A stretch of DNA of 10,788 nucleotides, taken from contig JAKAMD010000088.1 of NCBI GenBank assembly GCA_021823875.1, forward strand, positions 1 through 10,788, read 5' to 3'. A model generated the notes under the pieces. That model did not search any database. It was not told the origin of the DNA and was given only the letters and a program-made list of their open reading frames with translations. The position numbers and the translations under genes were made by a program. Shown one piece after another: positions 6,388-10,788 of the stretch; the first letter of the stretch is position 1, and the number at the start of each line of letters is the position of its first letter. This stretch comes from Pseudomonadota bacterium (GTDB lineage Bacteria > Pseudomonadota > Alphaproteobacteria > Rhizobiales > Xanthobacteraceae).

Positions 6388-7167
6388 TCAGCGCAGAATT
6401 TGACTCAAAAACAGCTTCGTCCGTTCATGCTGCGGATGGGCGAAGAATTCCTCCGGCACGTTGGCCTCGACGATCTGGCCTTCGTCCATGAACACCACGC
6501 GGCTCGCCACCTGGCGGGCGAAGCCCATCTCGTGGGTGACCACCAACATGGTCATGCCGTCCTCGGCCAGCTGCACCATGGTGTCGAGCACTTCCTTGAC
6601 CATTTCCGGGTCAAGCGCCGAGGTCGGCTCGTCGAACAGCATGATCTTCGGGCTCATGCATAGCGCGCGCGCAATCGCGACGCGCTGCTGCTGGCCGCCG
6701 GAAAGCTGGCCCGGATATTTGTCGGCCTGCTCGGGGATCTTCACGCGCTTGAGATAATGCAGCGCGATCTCGTCGGCCCGCTTTTTCGGCAGCTTGCGCA
6801 CCCAGATCAACGCCAGCGTGCAGTTCTCCAGCACGGTCAGATGCGGGAACAGGTTGAAGTGCTGGAACACCATGCCGACTTCGCGCCGCACCTCGTCGAT
6901 CTTCTTGAGGTCATTGGTCAGCTCCACGCCGTCGACCACGACGCGGCCGGACTGATGCTCCTCCAGCCGGTTGATGCAGCGGATCATGGTCGATTTGCCG
7001 GAGCCGGACGGCCCGCAAATCACGATGCGCTCGCCCCCCATAACGCGCAGATTGATGTCGCGCAGCACGTGAAAATCGCCGTACCACTTGTTCATGCCAA
7101 CCATCTCGACCGCCACCGGCGTCTCGAGCTTGCTCGGCTTGATCTGGTTCGCGGCATCATCGGTCAT
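6388..7167 (-). CDS. aapP: General L-amino acid ABC transporter, ATP-binding subunit
   Basis: The cytoplasmic ATPase that powers amino acid uptake through AapQ/AapM. The 259-residue protein carries every ABC landmark: Walker A GPSGSGKST (52-60), Q-loop glutamine Q102 in FQHFNLFPH, signature LSGGQQQ (155-161), Walker B IMLFDE (175-180), D-loop SALD (183-186) and switch histidine H212. The sequence is of the polar amino acid (GlnQ/AapP) subfamily. A short polar extension of about 18 residues precedes the ABC domain. It is the last gene of the operon, 10 bp after aapM, with GAGTGA at the aapM stop as a weak ribosome site. No T-run terminator is visible before the convergent neighbour. Confidence 0.95.
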   Translation of the reverse strand: MTDDAANQIKPSKLETPVAVEMVGMNKWYGDFHVLRDINLRVMGGERIVICGPSGSGKSTMIRCINRLEEHQSGRVVVDGVELTNDLKKIDEVRREVGMVFQHFNLFPHLTVLENCTLALIWVRKLPKKRADEIALHYLKRVKIPEQADKYPGQLSGGQQQRVAIARALCMSPKIMLFDEPTSALDPEMVKEVLDTMVQLAEDGMTMLVVTHEMGFARQVASRVVFMDEGQIVEANVPEEFFAHPQHERTKLFLSQILR

Positions 7168-7177
7168 GGGCCATCAC

Positions 7178-8344
7178 TCAACGTTTATCGCTGGCGGCAA
7201 GGCGGGCTTCCATGGCGCGCGCATAACGCGACATGCCGTAACAGAAGATGAGGTAGAAAACCGCCGCCACCGCGTAGCCGGTGGTCGAGGTAACCGGGGT
7301 CGCCCATTTCGGATCGATACGCGCGACCTCGATGGTATGCAGAAAATCGAAAATGCCGATGATCAGCACCAACGACGTATCCTTGAACAGGCCAATATAG
7401 GTGTTGACGATGTTCGGGATGGTGATCTTCAAGGCCTGCGGCAAAATGATCAGCCGCATCATCTGCGGATAGCGCAGGCCCACCGCCATGGCACCTTCAT
7501 ATTGACCGCGCGGAATCGCCTGCAGGCCGGCGCGCACCACCTCCGCCATGTAAGCCGAGGCGAACAGCGCAATACCGATCATCGCCCGCAACAGCTTGTC
7601 CGGTTCGTATTGCTGCGGCACGAACAGCGGCAGCATCACGCTCGCCATGAACAGCACCGTGATCAGCGGCACGCCGCGGACGAATTCAATGAATATGACC
7701 GAGAACAACCGCACCGCCGGCTTGGGCGAGCGCCGTCCGAGCGCCAACACGATGCCGACCGGCAGCGACACCACAATACCGACCGACGCCAGGACGATGG
7801 TCACCAGCACGCCGCCCCACAAAACGGTATCCACCACCGGCAGCCCGATGGCCGGAAAACCGTGCAGCAGGATGAAGGAGCCGATCGGCAACACGACGAA
7901 AAAGTAAATCGCGCCAAGATCGCGGCGCGGGGCGTTCAGCCACAGCAGCCAGGCCACACCAATCGCGAGCATGGCGAAGAACACGTTCACCCGCCAGCGC
8001 AGCGGGATCGGATAGGAGCCGTAAACGAAATAGGCCGCGCGCTCATAGACGAACGGCCAGCAGGCGCCGATCGGGCGGTGCTGCACGATCTCGCGGCAGG
8101 CATCGCGGTCGGCGCCGCTCCATACCGCGTCGATCAGCAGGAATTTCAGCAATTCCGGGATCGCCCAGATCAGCAGCAGCGCGATGATGATCGTCAGCAC
8201 GATATTGAACGGCGTCGACAATAGGTTCGCGCGCAGCCAGCCGAGCGCGCCGGTCATGGCCACCGGCGGCGGCTGCGGCGGAATCTGCGCACGGCGCACG
8301 AACGCGATTTCGGTGACGGCCAGATCGCCTTCGGCGATGGTCAT
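7178..8344 (-). CDS. aapM: General L-amino acid ABC transporter, permease AapM
   Basis: One of two channel subunits in the inner membrane. The 388-residue protein starts with a cytoplasmic tail containing PPQPPP (22-27), then a first helix (about 47-70). Next is a periplasmic segment with C83, C95 and the GACWPFVYER and GSYPIPLRWR stretches typical of AapM/BztC, and two more helices at about 119-136 and 144-161. The binding-protein-dependent transport domain fills the C-terminal half. The EAA loop that docks on the ATPase lies at about 278-304 (RGQYEGAMAVGL, then LPQA). It is larger than simple HisM-type permeases, as expected for this family. GAGGG overlapping the aapQ stop and seven bases before the ATG is a good ribosome site and implies translational coupling. 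Confidence 0.93.
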   Translation of the reverse strand: MTIAEGDLAVTEIAFVRRAQIPPQPPPVAMTGALGWLRANLLSTPFNIVLTIIIALLLIWAIPELLKFLLIDAVWSGADRDACREIVQHRPIGACWPFVYERAAYFVYGSYPIPLRWRVNVFFAMLAIGVAWLLWLNAPRRDLGAIYFFVVLPIGSFILLHGFPAIGLPVVDTVLWGGVLVTIVLASVGIVVSLPVGIVLALGRRSPKPAVRLFSVIFIEFVRGVPLITVLFMASVMLPLFVPQQYEPDKLLRAMIGIALFASAYMAEVVRAGLQAIPRGQYEGAMAVGLRYPQMMRLIILPQALKITIPNIVNTYIGLFKDTSLVLIIGIFDFLHTIEVARIDPKWATPVTSTTGYAVAAVFYLIFCYGMSRYARAMEARLAASDKR

Positions 8345-8354
8345 GGTGGCACCC

Positions 8355-9548
8355 TCACCGTTCCACCAGCGCCATGCGCCGGTTGTAGAGGTTCATCGCC
8401 AACGACGTCGCGAGACTGATGGTGAGATAGACCGCCATGGTGATGGCGACCACCTCGACCGCCTGGCCGGTCTGGTTGAGCACGGTGCCGGTAAACACCT
8501 GCACAAGATCCGGATAACCGATCGCCACCGCCAGCGAGGAATTCTTGGTCAGGTTCAGATATTGGTTGGTCAGCGGCGGGATGATCACGCGCATCGCCTG
8601 CGGCACCACGATCAGCCGCAGCGTCGGTCCCGGCCGCAACCCCAGCGAATAGGCCGCCTCCGTCTGCCCGCGCGACACCGCCAGGATGCCAGCGCGCACC
8701 ACCTCGGCGATGAAGGCGCCGGTATAGATCGACAGGCCGAATAGCAGCGCCAGGAATTCCGGCTGCACGCCGACACCGCCGATGATGTTGAAACGCCCCG
8801 CCTCCGGGTAGTCGAACAGCACCGGAACGCCGAGCAGCGCCGCGACGATCGCCGGCAAGCCGACGATCAACCCGGCCGAGACCCAAAACACCGGCGCCCG
8901 CTGGCCGGTCCGCATCTGCCGCCGCCGCGCCCAAAAGTGGAAGCTGACCGACGCCACGACGCCGATGATAAAGGCACCGGTCACCCAGTCGAAATCGGGC
9001 TGCAACACCGGCTCTGGCAGGATCAGGCCGCGGTTGTTGAGGTAGATGCCGCCCGGAAACCTGTAGCTCTCGCGCACGATCGGCAACGCCTTGAGCACGG
9101 CGTTGTACCAAAACAGCAGCTGCAGCAAGAGCGGGATATTGCGAAGGGTCTCGACATAGCCGCTCGCCACCTTGGCCACCAGCCAGTTCTTCGACAGCCG
9201 CGAGATGCCGATGACGAAGCCGATGATGGTGGCAAAGAAAATGCCGAGCCCGGCCACCAGCAGCGTATTGAGCAGGCCGACCCAGAAGGCGCGGCCATAG
9301 GTCGAGACGTCCGCGTTGTAGGGGATCAGTGTCTGGCTGATGTCGAAGCCGGCGGTGGTATTCCAGAAACCGAAGCCGGAAGCGATATGGGCGCGGCGCA
9401 GGTTCTCGATGGCATTGCTGGCGGCGCCATAGACCAGGAATGCAATGAACACGCACAGCACGACCTGATAGAAGATGCTGCGGATCTTGGGATCGTTGTA
9501 GAACGCGACACGCGCGGTGCTTGCGCCCGTCGTAAGGTCGGTCGACAT
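8355..9548 (-). CDS. aapQ: General L-amino acid ABC transporter, permease AapQ
   Basis: The partner channel subunit of AapM. The 397-residue protein has an N-terminal helix (about 25-44), a periplasmic stretch, and a transport domain starting near residue 86 (FWVGLLNTLLVAG). This is interrupted by a long insert (about 155-260) that includes two extra hydrophobic helices (about 188-205 and 220-241), a feature of AapQ/BztB. The EAA loop is at about 280-318 (AEVVRAG, RGQTEAAYSLGL, VVPQA). AGGGG at 9553-9557, four bases before the ATG, is the ribosome site. The gene follows aapJ after 98 bp carrying two stem-loops and precedes aapM by 10 bp. A longer minus-strand frame covering the same DNA (8341-9585) has no permease sequence and is a shadow. 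Confidence 0.94.
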   Translation of the reverse strand: MSTDLTTGASTARVAFYNDPKIRSIFYQVVLCVFIAFLVYGAASNAIENLRRAHIASGFGFWNTTAGFDISQTLIPYNADVSTYGRAFWVGLLNTLLVAGLGIFFATIIGFVIGISRLSKNWLVAKVASGYVETLRNIPLLLQLLFWYNAVLKALPIVRESYRFPGGIYLNNRGLILPEPVLQPDFDWVTGAFIIGVVASVSFHFWARRRQMRTGQRAPVFWVSAGLIVGLPAIVAALLGVPVLFDYPEAGRFNIIGGVGVQPEFLALLFGLSIYTGAFIAEVVRAGILAVSRGQTEAAYSLGLRPGPTLRLIVVPQAMRVIIPPLTNQYLNLTKNSSLAVAIGYPDLVQVFTGTVLNQTGQAVEVVAITMAVYLTISLATSLAMNLYNRRMALVER

Positions 9549-9557
9549 GGGTCCCCT

Positions 9558-9576
9558 CGCCGTTCGGCCGACGGCG
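9558..9576 (-). other. Small stem-loop next to the aapQ ribosome site
   Basis: CGCCGT (9558-9563) and ACGGCG (9571-9576) are exact 6-bp inverted repeats with a 7-base loop. In the aap transcript this stem ends directly beside the aapQ ribosome site (9553-9557) and could affect access to it. Short GC-rich repeats also arise by chance here, so confidence is low. Confidence 0.35.
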
Positions 9577-9606
9577 CCTGTTCACGTCCTCTTGTTATTC
9601 ACGACC

Positions 9607-9630
9607 GCCGCCGGCCCCTGAGCCGGCGGC
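9607..9630 (-). other. Strong intercistronic stem-loop between aapJ and aapQ
   Basis: GCCGCCGGC (9607-9615) and GCCGGCGGC (9622-9630) form a perfect 9-bp all-GC stem with a 6-base loop, 16 bp after the aapJ stop. No T-run follows on the minus strand, so it is not a full intrinsic terminator. Stem-loops placed after the binding-protein gene are known in ABC operons such as malEFG, where they stabilise the upstream message or attenuate readthrough so that binding protein exceeds permease. That role is inferred here. Confidence 0.6.
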
Positions 9631-9646
9631 TGCCGGTGCCCCCCAA

Positions 9647-10657
9647 TCAGCGGATCGGCGGCGCGTATTGGATGCCACCCTTGTCCCACAGCCGGTTCAA
9701 GCCGCGGTTGATCTTGAGCGGCGATCCCTCTCCGACATTGCGCTCGAACACTTCGCCGTAATTGCCGACCAGCTTGATGATACGCACCGCCCAGTCCTTG
9801 GTAAGACCGAGCTGCTCGCCGTAATTACCCTCGGTGCCGACGAAGCGTTTGATCGCCGGATTGGTCGACTTCGTCATATCGTCGACATTCTTCTGGGTGA
9901 TGCCCAGCTCTTCGGCGTTGATCATCGCGAACAGCACCCACTTCACCACCGTGAACCACTGGTCGTCGCCCTGGCGCACTACCGGTCCGAGCGGCTCCTT
10001 GGAGATGATCTCGGGCAGGATGATATGGTCGGCCGGATTGGCCAGCCGCAACCGCTCGGCATAGAGACCGGAGGCGTCGGTTGTGTAGGCGTCGCAGCGC
10101 CCGGCGTCATAGGACTTCACCGCCTCGTTGGCGGTGGCGAAGGTCACCGTCTTCACCTGCATCTTATGAGCGCGGAAATAGTCGGCCAGATTGAGCTCAG
10201 TGGTGGTGCCCTGCTGCACGCAGATCGAAGCGCCGTTCAGTTCGAGCGCCGAATTCACCTTCAGCGACTTGCGCACCATGAAGCCCTGGCCGTCATAGTA
10301 ATCGACGCCGGTGAAGCTCAGGCCGAGCGAACTGTCGCGCGAACTCGTCCAGGTGGTATTGCGCGACAAAACGTCCACTTCACCCGATTGCAGCGCGGTG
10401 AAGCGGTCCTTGGCGGTCAGCGGCACGAATTTCACTTTATTGGGGTCGTTCAAGACCGCCGCCGCGATGGCGCGGCAGACATCGACGTCAAGACCGGTCC
10501 AGTGCCCCTGCGCGTCGGGCAACCCGAAGCCGGCCAAGGTGCCGTTAGCGCCGCAGTTGAGCATACCGCGCTGTTTGACGGTCTTCAGCGTCTGGGCGGA
10601 CGCGCCTTGCGCAAACACGATTGCGGCAAGCGCTAAAAGAATGGCGATGCGTTTCAT
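9647..10657 (-). CDS. aapJ: General L-amino acid-binding periplasmic protein
   Basis: The periplasmic receptor that captures amino acids and hands them to AapQ/AapM. The 336-residue protein has a clear signal peptide (MKR, hydrophobic 4-17, cut after ASA at residue 21). The mature protein follows the AapJ/BztA pattern: TLKTVKQRG near the start, a GFGLPDAQGHWTGLDVDVCR region (43-62), DRFTALQSGEVDVLSRNTTWT (84-104) and DAYTTDASGLYAER (189-202). Four cysteines (35, 61, 146, 188) could form disulfides. AGAGG seven bases before the ATG is a good ribosome site. It is the first gene of aapJQMP; the order and all four subunits are complete. Substrate breadth (many L-amino acids) comes from the characterised Rhizobium leguminosarum system and cannot be read from this sequence. 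Confidence 0.95.
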   Translation of the reverse strand: MKRIAILLALAAIVFAQGASAQTLKTVKQRGMLNCGANGTLAGFGLPDAQGHWTGLDVDVCRAIAAAVLNDPNKVKFVPLTAKDRFTALQSGEVDVLSRNTTWTSSRDSSLGLSFTGVDYYDGQGFMVRKSLKVNSALELNGASICVQQGTTTELNLADYFRAHKMQVKTVTFATANEAVKSYDAGRCDAYTTDASGLYAERLRLANPADHIILPEIISKEPLGPVVRQGDDQWFTVVKWVLFAMINAEELGITQKNVDDMTKSTNPAIKRFVGTEGNYGEQLGLTKDWAVRIIKLVGNYGEVFERNVGEGSPLKINRGLNRLWDKGGIQYAPPIR

Positions 10658-10788
10658 ATGACGGCCTCTGTGCGTAAACTCGGTTTACGGTGCTCCCTGC
10701 GGACGGGCGAAATCCTGTGGCCGCCAGACGTCCGCGCGGCAGCCCCCAATATTGATTTTCCGGCCCATTTACCCCAAGGCCCCTCGCC
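10658..10788 (-). promoter_or_regulatory. aapJ upstream region, promoter not resolved
   Basis: The 131 bp before aapJ hold the 17-bp palindrome and, further out, an A+T-rich patch with CAATATTG (10748-10755), the only such patch here and a reasonable place for the -10 region. I could not assign clear -35/-10 or sigma-54 elements, and the region continues beyond the window. Confidence 0.35.
10673..10689 (-). promoter_or_regulatory. 17-bp palindrome in the aapJ leader, candidate operator
   Basis: CGTAAACTCGGTTTACG has perfect 7-bp arms around a 3-base centre, ending 15 bp before the aapJ ATG and just upstream of its ribosome site. The A+T content of the arms differs from the GC-rich surroundings and from the all-GC hairpins elsewhere in this operon, which favours a protein-binding site over a structural RNA stem. 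A repressor or nitrogen/amino acid regulator could bind here; I cannot assign a family. Confidence 0.5.

Noticed and set aside
6371..6390. Possible bidirectional terminator between the convergent ctaG-like gene and aapP
   Set aside because: Only a weak four-base pairing (GATG/CATC) can be drawn and no T-run follows on either strand.
7088..8224. Long plus-strand open frame (378 codons) opposite aapM and the aapP start
   Set aside because: Histidine-, arginine- and glutamine-rich shadow translation; the minus strand encodes clear ABC transporter subunits.
8341..9585. Minus-strand open frame of 414 codons, longer than aapQ
   Set aside because: Out-of-frame shadow of aapQ, rich in arginine, alanine and glycine; the 8355-9548 frame has the permease helices and EAA loop.
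10690..10788. Sigma-54 promoter upstream of aapJ
   Set aside because: TGGCGGCC-like sequence is present but the required GG-N10-GC core with TTGC does not match.
1..10788. Mobile element, defence island or CRISPR array
   Set aside because: No transposase, integrase, terminal repeats, spaced repeats or defence-type domains; the genes are conserved metabolic and transport genes.

Overview
The window is GC-rich, densely coded chromosomal DNA. Its content (an AapJQMP general amino acid transporter, a FixK/FNR-type operator, a GGDEF protein with I-site, a caa3_CtaG-family protein) points to an alphaproteobacterium, most likely a Hyphomicrobiales member of the Bradyrhizobium/Rhodopseudomonas type. 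That placement is inferred from gene families and codon bias; no rRNA is present. I see no insertion sequence, phage gene, tRNA, CRISPR array or toxin-antitoxin pair.

Layout. (1) Positions 1-804, minus strand: the 5' part of an exported pentaheme c-type cytochrome that runs off the left edge. A perfect TTGAC-N4-GTCAA palindrome at 881-894 lies about 84 bp before its start codon and suggests control by oxygen or redox state through a CRP/FNR-family regulator. (2) Positions 992-2245 (possibly 2290), minus: a membrane-anchored diguanylate cyclase with an intact active site and inhibitory site. (3) Positions 2246-2589: a gene-free leader with two inverted repeats. (4) Positions 2590-6373, plus: a tight run of cysteine synthase, AlaX-type alanyl-tRNA editing protein, 3-mercaptopyruvate sulfurtransferase and a multi-pass caa3_CtaG-family protein. 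(5) Positions 6388-10657, minus: the complete aapJQMP operon, converging on the plus-strand run with only 14 bp between the stop codons. A strong stem-loop follows aapJ, and a 17-bp palindrome sits just before the aapJ start codon.

How the genes work together. CysK makes cysteine from O-acetylserine and sulfide. SseA moves sulfur from 3-mercaptopyruvate, a cysteine transamination product, to acceptors. AlaX removes serine (or glycine) wrongly attached to tRNA-Ala. These three probably form one transcription unit centred on cysteine and serine metabolism. AapJ captures amino acids in the periplasm, AapQ/AapM form the channel and AapP drives import. The pentaheme cytochrome and the CtaG-like protein belong to electron-transport biology, but nothing in the window shows that they work together.

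The window is largely ordinary, conserved housekeeping DNA. I found no convincing undescribed system. The items most worth a second look are the FNR/FixK-type site and partial pentaheme cytochrome, the placement of an editing protein between two sulfur genes, and the palindromes flanking aapJ.
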